Positions 27,376 to 35,749 of a stretch of 64,000 nucleotides of DNA are shown in pieces. This DNA comes from Carboxydothermus hydrogenoformans Z-2901 (GTDB lineage Bacteria > Bacillota > Z-2901 > Carboxydothermales > Carboxydothermaceae), in NCBI RefSeq assembly GCF_000012865.1, contig NC_007503.1, forward strand, positions 62,001-126,000, read 5' to 3'. The notes beneath the pieces were generated by a model. It made no database searches. It saw only the letters and a list, made by a program, of their open reading frames with translations, and was not told the origin of the DNA. Made by a program: the position numbers and the translations under genes. How positions within the stretch are numbered: the stretch's first letter is position 1; each line of letters opens with the position of its first letter.

Positions 27376-28299
27376 TTAAGGGCTAAGAGTAAATTTTTTT
27401 TTCCTAAAAAGATATAAACAGGCGGCTACTGTTTCCTGATCATATAATTTGCCGGCACCGGCTTCAATTTCTTTTAGCGCGGCTTTAATGCCTAAAGATG
27501 GGCGGTAGGGACGATGAGCGCTCATAGCTTCGACAACATCGGCAACAGCTATAATTTTGGCCTCAAGGTAAATTTCATCCCCTTTAAGGCCGTTGGGATA
27601 ACCGCTACCATCAATACGTTCGTGATGTTGTAGTACAAATTCGCTAATGGGGTAGTCGAAATCAACATCATTTAATAGGTTGTAACCGGTAAGGGGGTGA
27701 GTTTTAATTAGTTCAAATTCGGGTTTTAAAAGTTTACCCGGTTTATTTAAAATTTCAATTGGTATTCCAATTTTTCCGACATCATGGAGAAGGCTTGCTA
27801 TGTAGATACTTTTTAATACCGGTGGAGGGCATCCAAGCTCCTGGGCAATGGCTACCGCAATTCGTGCTACGTTTTCCTGATGGCCGGAAGTATAAGGATC
27901 TCGTATCTCGAGAATTTTTGAAACAAGTTTTACACTTTGAAGATTTTTAGCTTCATTGATTAAATTAGTAAGCTTAAATGTTTTGACTTCTGACTGCAGG
28001 AGTTTAAAATAAAAAAGGCGGAAATCAAAACTTTGATTGCAATCAATATCTACTTTGACAATTAAGTTTTTCGAAGTCTGTAAAATTACTCCTTTTTTTG
28101 GAGTTAGAGAATGCTTGGTGGCTTTAAGTGTTGGAAACATGCGAAAAATATTAAAATTTGCAAAATCTATTTTTTCTTGTTGAAACAATTGGTAAAACTG
28201 CTGGTTTGCTGCAATTAAATTTCCTTCCCAGTCGGTTAATAATAAGGCGCGACTTGATGCATGAAAACTTTTTTCAAAGATATTGGCTTTTCGGGCCAA
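27376..28299 (-). CDS. PAS-HD-GYP protein, probable c-di-GMP phosphodiesterase
   Basis: A 307-residue cytoplasmic protein. Residues about 10-60 form a PAS-like sensor (LLLTDWEGNLIAANQQFYQLF). The HD-GYP domain (about 125-300) has SGHQENVARIA, LLHDVGKIGIP, KTHPLTGYNLL, the GYP-type motif HHERIDGSGYP and AVADVVEAM, so all metal ligands and the signature are intact. The TTG at 28299 is preferred because AGGAGGG lies at about 8 bp. Its leader carries a cyclic-di-GMP riboswitch, so the enzyme's own substrate controls its synthesis. Confidence 0.9.
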   Translation of the reverse strand: MARKANIFEKSFHASSRALLLTDWEGNLIAANQQFYQLFQQEKIDFANFNIFRMFPTLKATKHSLTPKKGVILQTSKNLIVKVDIDCNQSFDFRLFYFKLLQSEVKTFKLTNLINEAKNLQSVKLVSKILEIRDPYTSGHQENVARIAVAIAQELGCPPPVLKSIYIASLLHDVGKIGIPIEILNKPGKLLKPEFELIKTHPLTGYNLLNDVDFDYPISEFVLQHHERIDGSGYPNGLKGDEIYLEAKIIAVADVVEAMSAHRPYRPSLGIKAALKEIEAGAGKLYDQETVAACLYLFRKKKFTLSP

Positions 28300-28321
28300 G
28301 CAATTCTCCCTCCTCAAAAAC

Positions 28322-28350
28322 AAAAAACCTCCTGCCCAAGGAGGTTTTTA
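28322..28350 (-). terminator. Riboswitch expression-platform terminator
   Basis: Minus strand: AAAAACCTCC and GGAGGTTTTTT around TTGGGCA, immediately after the aptamer and 23 nt before the HD-GYP start. It is the natural switch element for transcription control by the aptamer. Confidence 0.85.
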
Positions 28351-28353
28351 GTT

Positions 28354-28444
28354 CATCCTTCGGCAGCTGGCTGGCATGGCGAAAATTCGCTTTAGCCCCT
28401 GTAGCTTTGCGTCACCGGCTTTCGCCGGTTTTGCCTTTATCGAC
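28354..28444 (-). ncRNA. Cyclic-di-GMP-I (GEMM) riboswitch aptamer
   Basis: Read on the minus strand, the segment has the conserved GEMM-I features in order: GATAAAGGCAAAACC, a GC stem capped by a GAAA tetraloop (CCGGCGAAAGCCGG), the highly conserved TGACGCAAAGCTA, then GGGGCTAAAG. A second stem (GCGAATTTTCGC) follows, and a closing CAGCTGCCGAAGG with the receptor-like part. A terminator follows at once and an HD-GYP phosphodiesterase gene lies downstream. A likely promoter is TTGTAA-17-AAATAT just upstream (about 28450-28480). Confidence 0.95.
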
Positions 28445-28537
28445 AAAAATATTTAATTTTCAACAAAAATATTACAAAAAAATGACAATTTTGTAAAGAT
28501 AGAAGTTGAAAAAATGTTAAATATTTGTCTACTCAAA

Positions 28538-30376
28538 TTAAAAAGAAATATGGTATTTTTTAAACCAGTAATTTAGTTGAATTAAATACGCCATAATCTG
28601 GGTATCGCCCATTAACTGGCCAAACCAGGGGCGGGCGTTTGGGGGAGAGGGATTGGTGATTAGTTTTCGGACCTCGTTTTCATCTATCAGGAAGTTAATC
28701 GGGGAAGAGTTTTCGGCCAAGATTTGCGTTAGTGCTTCTCTTACCAGTTTGGTATAAAGCGGATGATGAGTTTTGGGATAAGGAGATTTTTTACGCTTGA
28801 GGATGTAGTCCGGAATAAGATCCGCTACTGCCTGCCGTAGTAAACCTTTTTCCTGGCCTCCAGCGGTTTTAAAGTGCCAGGGAACATTCCACAAATATTC
28901 CACCAGCCGGTGGTCGCAATACGGCACCCGTACTTCCAGACCCCAGGCCATGGTCATCCGGTCTTTGCGGTCCAGTAATATAGGCATCCAGCGGGTGAGG
29001 GTAAGGTAAGTTATTTCCCGAAGCCTTTTTTCTTCCGGGGATAATCCCGAAATTTCAGGAATTTCTTCTAAAGCTTCGTGATAGCGTTTCTGGACATATT
29101 CATCGGGCTTTAATTCGGCAATTAAATCTTGTCTAAAAAGGGTTTTTCGGCGGTCCAAGCTTAGAGCCCAGGGGAAAGTCTTGGCTTCAAGGGCTTCTTT
29201 TCTAAAAAACCAGGGATAGCCGCCGAAAATTTCGTCGGCACATTCTCCCGATAAGCCCACGGTGGCTTCTTTTTTTATTTCCCGGCTAAAAAGCCACAGG
29301 GATGAATCAATATCGACCATACCGGGAAGGTCGCGAGCGATTAAAGCCGGAAATAGCGCTTCAAAAAGTTCTTCTTGAGTTAACACGATATTACGATGAA
29401 GGGTGTTAAACTCTTTGGCAACCAAAGGGATAAACATAGCATCGCAATTGGGCTGAAAGGCGCTTTCGGTAAAATACAGTTCGTTTTCCGCATAATCCAC
29501 CGAAAAGGTGTTTAGAGTTTCGCCCCGGCTATGAAGGTGGCTGGCGGCAAAAGCAGTAATTACCGTCGAGTCAAGACCCCCGGATAAAAGGGTGCAAATG
29601 GGTACATCGGAAACCAACTGGCGAATAACCGCGTCTTCTAAAAGTTCCCGGGTTTTTTTCACCGTAGTGGGGAAATCATCGGGATGGGGATTAGAAGTAA
29701 GTCGCCAGTAGGGTTTTATAAATAAACCTTCCGGGTTAAATACGGCATAATCGCCGGGAAGTAGTTCGGAAATATGCGCAAAAACTCCCATTCCCGGGGT
29801 GCGGGCGGGACCCAAAAACAATACTTCTTTTAAGCCATCGGTGGAAAGCCTGGAAGGGATGTCCGGATGAAGAAGAAGGGTTTTAATTTCAGAAGCAAAA
29901 ATCAAGGTATCATTTACCAGAGCATAAAAAAGGGGCTTTACTCCGAGCCGGTCCCGGGCTAAAAAAAGCTGGTTTTCTTTTTCATCGAAAATGGCAAAGG
30001 CAAAGATACCGTTTAATTTAGAAAGACATTCTTTGCCCCATTCAATGTAGGAAACCAGTAAAACTTCGGTATCACAGGTGGTGTAAAAATGGTGTCCCCG
30101 AGCTTCTAACTCATCCCGAAGCTCTTTGGTATTATAGAGCTCACCGTTGTAAACGATAACGTACTGCCAATCCCCGAAGGTGCGAATCATCGGTTGCCGC
30201 CCCCGCTCCGGATCGATGACCGCCAGTCGCCGGTGTCCAAGAATGATATTTTCCGAATGCCAAATACCTAAAGCGTCTGGACCGCGGTGGGTAAGGGATT
30301 GGGTCATTTTTTCTAATAGAGGAACAAAAGGTGATAAATCCTTAGAAAAACTTATCATACCTGCAATTCCACACAT
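28538..30376 (-). CDS. asnB: Asparagine synthase, glutamine-hydrolysing
   Basis: AsnB converts aspartate, glutamine and ATP to asparagine. The 612-residue protein begins MCGIAG, leaving Cys2 as the N-terminal nucleophile of the glutaminase domain. Other motifs are LIFASEIKTL in the first half and the pyrophosphatase P-loop LLSGGLDST and SGECADEIFGGYPWF in the synthetase half. Start codon follows AGGAGAGG. It is a single gene; the riboswitch for the next gene begins 94 bp beyond its stop. Confidence 0.96.
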   Translation of the reverse strand: MCGIAGMISFSKDLSPFVPLLEKMTQSLTHRGPDALGIWHSENIILGHRRLAVIDPERGRQPMIRTFGDWQYVIVYNGELYNTKELRDELEARGHHFYTTCDTEVLLVSYIEWGKECLSKLNGIFAFAIFDEKENQLFLARDRLGVKPLFYALVNDTLIFASEIKTLLLHPDIPSRLSTDGLKEVLFLGPARTPGMGVFAHISELLPGDYAVFNPEGLFIKPYWRLTSNPHPDDFPTTVKKTRELLEDAVIRQLVSDVPICTLLSGGLDSTVITAFAASHLHSRGETLNTFSVDYAENELYFTESAFQPNCDAMFIPLVAKEFNTLHRNIVLTQEELFEALFPALIARDLPGMVDIDSSLWLFSREIKKEATVGLSGECADEIFGGYPWFFRKEALEAKTFPWALSLDRRKTLFRQDLIAELKPDEYVQKRYHEALEEIPEISGLSPEEKRLREITYLTLTRWMPILLDRKDRMTMAWGLEVRVPYCDHRLVEYLWNVPWHFKTAGGQEKGLLRQAVADLIPDYILKRKKSPYPKTHHPLYTKLVREALTQILAENSSPINFLIDENEVRKLITNPSPPNARPWFGQLMGDTQIMAYLIQLNYWFKKYHISF

Positions 30377-30547
30377 GTTAATCCTCTCCTATGGCCCTAC
30401 TTTTTAGCAGTCTCTTTTATGATATGCCGCAGAAGAGGAAAGGGTTCGCTGGAAATTTAACTTAAACAAATTTGTAACATTTTCTCCGAGATTTTGCAAA
30501 CATTTTGGGTTAAACTAAAATCGAAAACAAAAAAAGGGGTGATTTTA

Positions 30548-30934
30548 ATGAAGAGAAAACTGATAATTGGGCTTGTAGTACTGCTGTTGGTAGCTTTTAC
30601 AGTACCGGCCATGGCCGCCTTAACCGTTGACCAGAAAAATGAGTTGATCGACCTCTACAAACAACAGGCGGAAATTATGAAGAAAATAATTGACGTACGG
30701 GTAAAAGCCGGGCTTATTACCAAAGAACAGGGAGATTTTATGAAGCAACGAATTGATGCAATGCTCCAGTACAGAATACAAAATCCTGATGCTTTTGGTC
30801 CCGGTTGCGGCGGTTTTGGCAGAGGAGGTTTTTGGGGCAGATGGAATCAGCAAGTACCGAACAGTAACAATGCTGTACCCCAGGGTTTTTATGGACCCCG
30901 GGGTGGGATGATGGGCGGATATTCTAACTTATAA
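30548..30934 (+). CDS. Secreted DUF2680 (YckD-like) protein
   Basis: A 128-residue exported protein of unknown function. A signal peptide (1-25, cleaved near AMA-ALT) is followed by a DUF2680 domain (LTVDQKNELIDLYKQQAEIM to MKQRIDAMLQY) and a low-complexity Gly/Phe/Arg/Asn-rich tail. ATG 30548 follows AAAAAAGGGGTG; an upstream in-frame codon has no ribosome site. The helical domain resembles small periplasmic or cell-surface sensor proteins. It stands alone, opposite to asnB. Confidence 0.82.
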   Translation: MKRKLIIGLVVLLLVAFTVPAMAALTVDQKNELIDLYKQQAEIMKKIIDVRVKAGLITKEQGDFMKQRIDAMLQYRIQNPDAFGPGCGGFGRGGFWGRWNQQVPNSNNAVPQGFYGPRGGMMGGYSNL

Positions 30935-30973
30935 GTACCTTCCTCAATGCACCTTCCTCCTTTTATATAGATT

Positions 30974-31008
30974 TTAGCCGGCGTTTTGCCGGCTATTACT
31001 CTTTTTTG
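30974..31008 (+). terminator. Terminator after the DUF2680 gene
   Basis: TAGCCGGC-GTTTT-GCCGGCTA stem followed by TTACTCTTTTTT. Confidence 0.85.
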
Positions 31009-31073
31009 GGGAAAATGTTTTAGGTGATTTATTTTTGACCTTTTTTGATGTATAATTAATACTGGTGGTGTCG

Positions 31074-31367
31074 ATGTTAAAGGCCCTGCGCTTTTTACTG
31101 ATATTTTTGGCAATAATATTAGCAGCTTTTGTCGGGAGCGGCGATGTAGAAGAGCTTATTTTAAGAGATGTGTCTTTGTTTTTGGGGACAAAGATAATAA
31201 TTAAAATTAACCATAAGTCAAAAAGGATAGAGAACAAAAAAGAAGAGAATAAAACAAAACTTATTATTGATAACCTGCAGGATTTTTTAAATATAAATAA
31301 ACTCCAGCATTTTACTACTTCCCGTTGGTATCAAACGTCTTATTTTGATGGATTTGGCGTAGCTTAA
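31074..31367 (+). CDS. Small hypothetical protein with N-terminal membrane segment
   Basis: A 97-residue protein that I do not recognise. Residues 4-24 are hydrophobic ([18 protein letters not shown]), followed by a Lys/Glu-rich cytoplasmic or external tail. The ATG at 31074 follows GGTGGTG, a poor ribosome site, and TATAAT lies at 31051-31056. It precedes htpX by 32 bp, so they may be co-transcribed. It is also possible that it is not a real gene. Confidence 0.5.
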   Translation: MLKALRFLLIFLAIILAAFVGSGDVEELILRDVSLFLGTKIIIKINHKSKRIENKKEENKTKLIIDNLQDFLNINKLQHFTTSRWYQTSYFDGFGVA

Positions 31368-31399
31368 AAGGATTAACAAATTTAAGGGGGAAGAGAAGA

Positions 31400-32245
31400 A
31401 TGACCAATACGATAAAAACCTGGCTTTTAATGGGTGTGTTAACAGTTTTGCTGGTTTTACTTGGCAGAGTTATTGGTGGGACGACCGGAGCATTTACGTT
31501 TTTCCTGATAGCTCTGGCCATGAACTTTATTAGCTATTACTTCAGCGATACCCTGGTAATAAAAATGACCGGTTCTTATCCGGTAAGTGAGGCGGAGGCG
31601 CCGGAGTTGTACTCAATTGTGAGAAATCTATCCTTAAAAGCCGGCATTCCCATGCCCAAAATTTATATTACCCCGTCGCCCCAGCCCAATGCTTTTGCCA
31701 CCGGGCGTAATCCTGAACACGCAGCGGTAGCGGTAACCGAAGGACTTTTAAATCTTCTAAACCGGCAGGAGATTGAAGGGGTGCTGGCCCACGAGATAGC
31801 TCATATTAAAAACCGGGATATTCTGATAGGAACCATTGCGGCGGCTATGGCCGGAGCTATTTCCATGCTGGCGGATGTTTTTCGCTGGGGGTTGTTTTTT
31901 GGCGGTGGTCGCGATGATGATAATAATCCCGGAGGGCTTATAGCCGATCTTATCCTGCTGATTTTAGCTCCGATTGCGGCTTTACTGGTGCAGCTTGCGA
32001 TTTCCCGTTCCCGGGAGTATTTGGCCGATGAAACGGGGGCAAAGCTTGCGGGGTCACCGGTGGGCCTTGCGGAGGCTTTAAAGAAGCTCCATGCTTACAG
32101 CTTGCGGATACCGATGGAAGTGTCTCCAGCCGCATCGCATATGTTTATCATAAACCCCTTGAACGGACGGGCCTTAATGGCGCTTTTCTCTACCCATCCA
32201 CCCATTGAAGACCGGATTGAAAGGCTTTATGCTATGAGGTGGTAG
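31400..32245 (+). CDS. htpX: HtpX membrane zinc metalloprotease
   Basis: HtpX degrades misfolded membrane proteins. The 281 residues have two N-terminal hydrophobic segments, the zinc motif [10 protein letters not shown], two more membrane segments, and the third-ligand region [15 protein letters not shown] with its Glu. The [13 protein letters not shown] terminus is typical. The start has GGGGGAAGAG upstream. A strong terminator follows. Stress control is expected but no CtsR or CIRCE site was seen. Confidence 0.95.
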   Translation: MTNTIKTWLLMGVLTVLLVLLGRVIGGTTGAFTFFLIALAMNFISYYFSDTLVIKMTGSYPVSEAEAPELYSIVRNLSLKAGIPMPKIYITPSPQPNAFATGRNPEHAAVAVTEGLLNLLNRQEIEGVLAHEIAHIKNRDILIGTIAAAMAGAISMLADVFRWGLFFGGGRDDDNNPGGLIADLILLILAPIAALLVQLAISRSREYLADETGAKLAGSPVGLAEALKKLHAYSLRIPMEVSPAASHMFIINPLNGRALMALFSTHPPIEDRIERLYAMRW

Positions 32246-32253
32246 TTTAAAAT

Positions 32254-32288
32254 TGCAGGTACGGTTTCCAACCGTACCTGCATTTAAT
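32254..32288 (+). terminator. Terminator of htpX
   Basis: A perfect 13-bp stem (TGCAGGTACGGTT, 32254-32266, with its complement at 32270-32282) on a 3-nt TCC loop. The T tract after it is weak (TTTAATTTTATT). Confidence 0.85.
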
Positions 32289-32387
32289 TTTATTCCTGAC
32301 TGTGAAAGAAGGAGAATTTTCAAACAACAAGGGGAAAACAGGATTAAATCCAAAATGGCGTGGATAAAATAAGTAAAGGTGATTTAA

Positions 32388-32840
32388 ATGATTGAAAGGA
32401 TATCTTTTCTTGTAAAAAAGGCTCCGAAGTATGCTAAACTTGCTTGGCGCTTAGCGCGCCACCCGGAGCTTACCCTTAAGGAGAAGTCGATTTTGGCGGG
32501 GGGGCTATTATACTGGGCATCGCCTATTGATTTTATTCCGGGGGTTATTCCAGCTTTAGGGCAGCTTGATGACTTAATTGTTGCTTTATCTTCCCTAAAC
32601 TATGCCTTAAAAAAGCTGCCGCCGGATATCCGAAGACAGGAACTTTTGGCTGTGGGTTTGGAAGAAGAAGAAATTGAAGACGATATCCGCTATTTAAAAG
32701 CAGTGGCCCGGGAGATTGCCGAACAAACTCTGAATTTTTCCGCAAAAACCCTGGGCTTTGCCGGAAGGCAGGCAACAAAGTTAATGATTAAAGGAACGGG
32801 TTTTCTGTTGCGAAAGCTAATAAAATGGAGCCAAGGCTGA
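32388..32840 (+). CDS. DUF1232 (YkvA-like) membrane protein
   Basis: A 150-residue protein of the DUF1232 family. The domain core GGLLYWASPIDFIPGVIPALGQLDDL lies at about 45-70 and is predicted to lie in or at the membrane; a basic helical tail follows. The function of the family is not established. ATG 32388 has AAAGGTG upstream. It is monocistronic and ends at a hairpin shared with the convergent ferredoxin gene. Confidence 0.85.
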   Translation: MIERISFLVKKAPKYAKLAWRLARHPELTLKEKSILAGGLLYWASPIDFIPGVIPALGQLDDLIVALSSLNYALKKLPPDIRRQELLAVGLEEEEIEDDIRYLKAVAREIAEQTLNFSAKTLGFAGRQATKLMIKGTGFLLRKLIKWSQG

Positions 32841-32865
32841 CCTTTTTGGGCCAGCCTTATTCTTT
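32833..32865. terminator. Convergent terminator between DUF1232 and ferredoxin genes
   Basis: AAGGCTG and CAGCCTT form the stem with a loop containing TTTTT, followed by TATTCTTTTT. It overlaps both coding ends. Confidence 0.65.
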
Positions 32866-33081
32866 TTCCACAAGGCTAATAGCTCCTGTAGAACAAAAAG
32901 GCAGACATTTACCACAGCCGGTACATAAGTCCTGATTAACCGTAACCGGTTTGCCAAAGCCGGGGAAATCGTATTCTGCCGGCTCCTGTTCAATAGCCCC
33001 AAAGGGGCAGACCACAACTAAAATACAAGCCGGGGCTTGATCGCAGAGAGTCGGGTCAACTACAGCAACTTTTTTCGCCAT
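32857..33081 (-). CDS. Small 4Fe-4S ferredoxin-like protein
   Basis: A 74-residue, two-cluster ferredoxin. The second motif CTGCGKCLPFCSTGAI is complete in the three-plus-one style. The first is spread as CDQAPACILVVVCPFGAI, with longer gaps than normal, so one cluster may be modified or absent. ATG is preceded by AAGGAGG. The partner is unknown; the nearest redox proteins are CooF and the Fe-S protein at 19.6 kb, both far away. Confidence 0.85.
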   Translation of the reverse strand: MAKKVAVVDPTLCDQAPACILVVVCPFGAIEQEPAEYDFPGFGKPVTVNQDLCTGCGKCLPFCSTGAISLVEKE

Positions 33082-33178
33082 GATAACCTCCTTGGCTTAT
33101 GCTTATAATAGTATTTACGAAAGAGATTTGGAAATATCTTAAAAAAGTTTTAGCTTTTAGTCAAGAAAAATTTATTTG

Positions 33179-33187
33179 TGGTATAAT
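33179..33187 (+). promoter_or_regulatory. Extended -10 promoter for hflX
   Basis: TGGTATAAT, with TG at 33179-33180 and TATAAT at 33182-33187, followed by a 20-nt leader containing the GGGGGGG ribosome site. A TAGTCA at about 33158 is a poor -35. Confidence 0.65.
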
Positions 33188-33211
33188 GGTCAAAAAACCG
33201 GGGGGGTTATT

Positions 33212-34456
33212 GTGGAAAAAGCTTTAGTGGCTTTTTTAGTTGAAAACCTGAAAAAATTTCCCTACCAAAAGGAAGAGTTTTTAGCCCTCCTGAAAACCCG
33301 CGGGATTGAGGCTGTTGATATTATAAGCCAAAGGCTTGAGCATCCGGTTCCTGCCACTTATTTTGGCTACGGGAAGGTGCAGGAAATAGGAGAACTCTTA
33401 AAAAAACACAATTTAAATTTGCTGGCGGTGGGGGGAGATTTAACACCTACCCAGGCCAAAAACCTGGAAGAAATTCTGGAAGTTACGGTGGTGGATCGCA
33501 CCCAGATTATCCTGGAAATTTTTGCCGAGCATGCCCACACCCATGAGGGGAAAATTCAGGTGGAGTTGGCCCGGCTTATGTATAACCTTCCCCGGATTAC
33601 CGGGCTCGGACGGGTTTTGTCCCGCCTTGGGGGCGGTATTGGTACCCGGGGTCCCGGAGAGACCAAACTGGAGGTCCTGCGGCGGACTATTCGGAAAAGG
33701 ATTGCCGAGTTGCGCCGGGAGTTAAAAGAAATTGAACAAAACCGGAAAGTCAAAAGGTCCCGGCGGTTGGAGGCGGGAGTGCCAATCGTAGCCCTGGTGG
33801 GGTATACCAATGCGGGTAAATCTACTTTACTTAATGCCCTTACCGGGGCGGGAGTGCTGGCGGAAGACAAACTCTTTGCCACTTTAGATCCTACGGTTAG
33901 AAAGCTAACTTTGCCCGGAGGGCAGAAGCTTCTTTTAATTGATACGGTGGGTTTTATTGAAAATATGCCACCCCTGATTAAAGAAGCGTTTAAATCGACT
34001 CTGGAGGTAGTGCATGAAGCAGAGTTAATTTTGCATGTGGTGGATGGGGCAAACCCATACCGGGAAGAGCAGGAAGCGGTGGTTGAAAAAATTCTAACGG
34101 AAATGAAAGTAAGAGTGCCGGTAATTACCGTTTATAATAAAGTGGATCTTTTGCCGGAACCGGTTTTGTTTTTGGGTAAAAGGGCGGTTGCGATTTCTGC
34201 CCGTACCGGCTATAACATGGAGCTACTTTTAAAATTAATAGAGGAAAACTTATTCTGGCAGGAAGTTACGGTGAAAGCCGTTTTGCCCTTTGCCCAGGCT
34301 TTTAAAATTGGGGATTTAAAAGAAAACTTAAAGCTTATAAATTTAGAGTATTTACCGGAAGGAATTGAGGTTACCGTTGCCGGTCCCCGGGAAAGAATAG
34401 CGAGGTACTTAGGAAGGGAAAAGCTGGAGGAGAGCAATGGCGAAAAGCCGGTATGA
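33212..34456 (+). CDS. hflX: Ribosome-associated GTPase HflX
   Basis: HflX binds the 50S subunit and rescues or splits stalled ribosomes. The 414-residue protein has the HflX N-terminal domain, the glycine-rich [17 protein letters not shown] linker, and a G domain with [10 protein letters not shown] (G1), DTVGF (G3) and NKVD (G4). The GTG at 33212 follows GGGGGGG; the earlier frame start would precede the -10. It overlaps the PAP2 gene by 20 bp. Confidence 0.95.
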
Positions 34457-34973
34457 CGTTAACGAAAGAGTATTTTGGCTGATTTACGGCATGGCGCGAA
34501 AGAATATTTATTTAGACAAGGTTATGGTCTTTTTTTCCCGCGGGGGAATTTATTTTTACTGGCTAATTATGCTGTACTTGTTTTTTACGGGAGATTTAAA
34601 GGTTAAGTTTTATCTTTTTAAAACCGGTGTGGTGGGGTTAATTGCGGTATATTTGGCAAAATATTTGGGCAGGCGCTACTATTTTCCCAGGCCTTTTGTC
34701 GAAAAAGGGATTAAACCGTTATACCCCCATGCCGCTGACAGTTCCTTTCCTTCCGACCATATAACCGGAGCGGTGGCCCTAACGATGGGGATTTGGGAAG
34801 TGGCGAAGGTGGCGGGAATTATAGCCTTGGCATATGTAGTGTTTTTGATGATTTCAAGGGTCTACGTTGGCCACCATTATCTTCGGGATGTGCTGGCCGG
34901 GGCCTTTTTGGGAGGAATTGTTTATTACCTTTTGCATTTTGTTTTTCGTTTGCTTATTGACATTTTCGTATAA
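34437..34973 (+). CDS. PAP2-family membrane phosphatase, probable undecaprenyl-diphosphatase type
   Basis: A 178-residue membrane protein with about five hydrophobic segments. The three catalytic blocks of the PAP2 family are present: [12 protein letters not shown] (Kx6RP), SSFPSDH, and [13 protein letters not shown] with its catalytic His. Such enzymes hydrolyse lipid pyrophosphates, often undecaprenyl-PP for cell-wall lipid recycling. The start has GGAGGAG and lies inside the hflX end, so the two are coupled. A promoter for the next unit begins inside its last codons. Confidence 0.9.
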
Positions 34974-34986
34974 TTTTGCATAAAAT
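34957..34986 (+). promoter_or_regulatory. Promoter of the T-box operon
   Basis: TTGACA (34957-34962), 18 bp, TAAAAT (34981-34986). The -35 lies inside the end of the PAP2 gene. A TATAAT at 34969 is only 6 bp from the -35 and is not in register. Confidence 0.6.
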
Positions 34987-35019
34987 ATTCTCCAAATACA
35001 TGGCAAATAGGGAAAAGGC

Positions 35020-35245
35020 GATGCGAAGAAAAACCGGTACTTTTTCCTGTTAAAGAGAGCCGGGGCAGGTGAAAGCCGGTACAGGGAAGGCCGGGGGCCG
35101 TCTTCAAGCCGGAAAGCTGAAGTAGCAGTAAGCTTTCCCGGGAGACCGTTATCCGAACGAAGGGGGCAGGAGTTTTCCTGCCAAGTTGGGTGGTACCGCG
35201 AGGATAGACCCTCGTCCCAATTGGGGACGGGGGTCTTAATATTTT
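35020..35245 (+). ncRNA. T-box riboswitch leader, probably alanine-specific
   Basis: A T-box leader senses uncharged tRNA and permits transcription past a terminator. Stem I runs from GAAGA (about 35030) to TCTTC (about 35104), with an AGAGAG motif and distal hairpin in between. A stem follows with GGCAGG/CCTGCC (35165-35182). The T-box core TGGGTGGTACCGCG lies at 35187-35200. The terminator GACCCTCGTCCC / GGGACGGGGGTC spans 35207-35235. Aligned to the glyQS leader, the specifier loop gives GCC (Ala) followed by G. The UGGN bulge reads UGGU, which suits A73 of tRNA-Ala and argues against glycine. The specificity is inference. Confidence 0.9.
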
Positions 35246-35266
35246 AGGGACAAGGAGGAAGAAAGG

Positions 35267-35749
35267 ATGGAGCGTGAAATTTTACAATTACTCCACGAAA
35301 ATGCTAAACTTACTCCCAAGCAAATTGCCACGATGCTGGGGGTGACGGAAAAGGAAGTCAGGGCCAAAATTAAAGAGCTGGAAGAAAGAAAGGCCATTAT
35401 TAAATACCATACCCTGATAAACTGGGAGAAAACCGAGTACGAGCCGGTAATGGCTTTAATTGAGGTGAAGGTAACTCCTCAGCGGGAAGTGGGATTTGAC
35501 GGAATTGCCAGAAGGATATATCAGTTTGCTGAAGTTAAAGATGTTTACCTGATGTCCGGGGATTATGATTTGGCGGTGATGGTGGAAGGGAGTTCGATGA
35601 AAGAAGTGGCTTTATTTGTTGCTTTAAAGCTTTCTACCATTGAAGGAGTGCAAAGCTGTGCTACCCACTTTATCTTAAAAACCTACAAGCATGAAGGAGT
35701 TATTTTGGACGATGAAGAGGAAGATAGAAGGCTGGTGATAACGCCGTGA
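35267..35749 (+). CDS. Lrp/AsnC-family transcription regulator
   Basis: A 160-residue regulator: N-terminal HTH (LTPKQIATMLGVTEKEVRAKIKELEE, about 16-41) and a C-terminal RAM/effector domain (YEPVMALIEVKVTPQREV, VYLMSGDYDLAVMVEG). Members sense amino acids. It is first in the T-box operon, after AAGGAGGAAGAAAGG. It overlaps the aminotransferase by GTGA, and probably adjusts that enzyme to amino-acid supply. Confidence 0.93.
   Translation: MEREILQLLHENAKLTPKQIATMLGVTEKEVRAKIKELEERKAIIKYHTLINWEKTEYEPVMALIEVKVTPQREVGFDGIARRIYQFAEVKDVYLMSGDYDLAVMVEGSSMKEVALFVALKLSTIEGVQSCATHFILKTYKHEGVILDDEEEDRRLVITP

Noticed and set aside
34957-34974. TTGACA followed by TATAAT at the PAP2 gene end
   Set aside because: Only 6 bp separate them; the usable -10 is TAAAAT at 34981 with 18-bp spacing.
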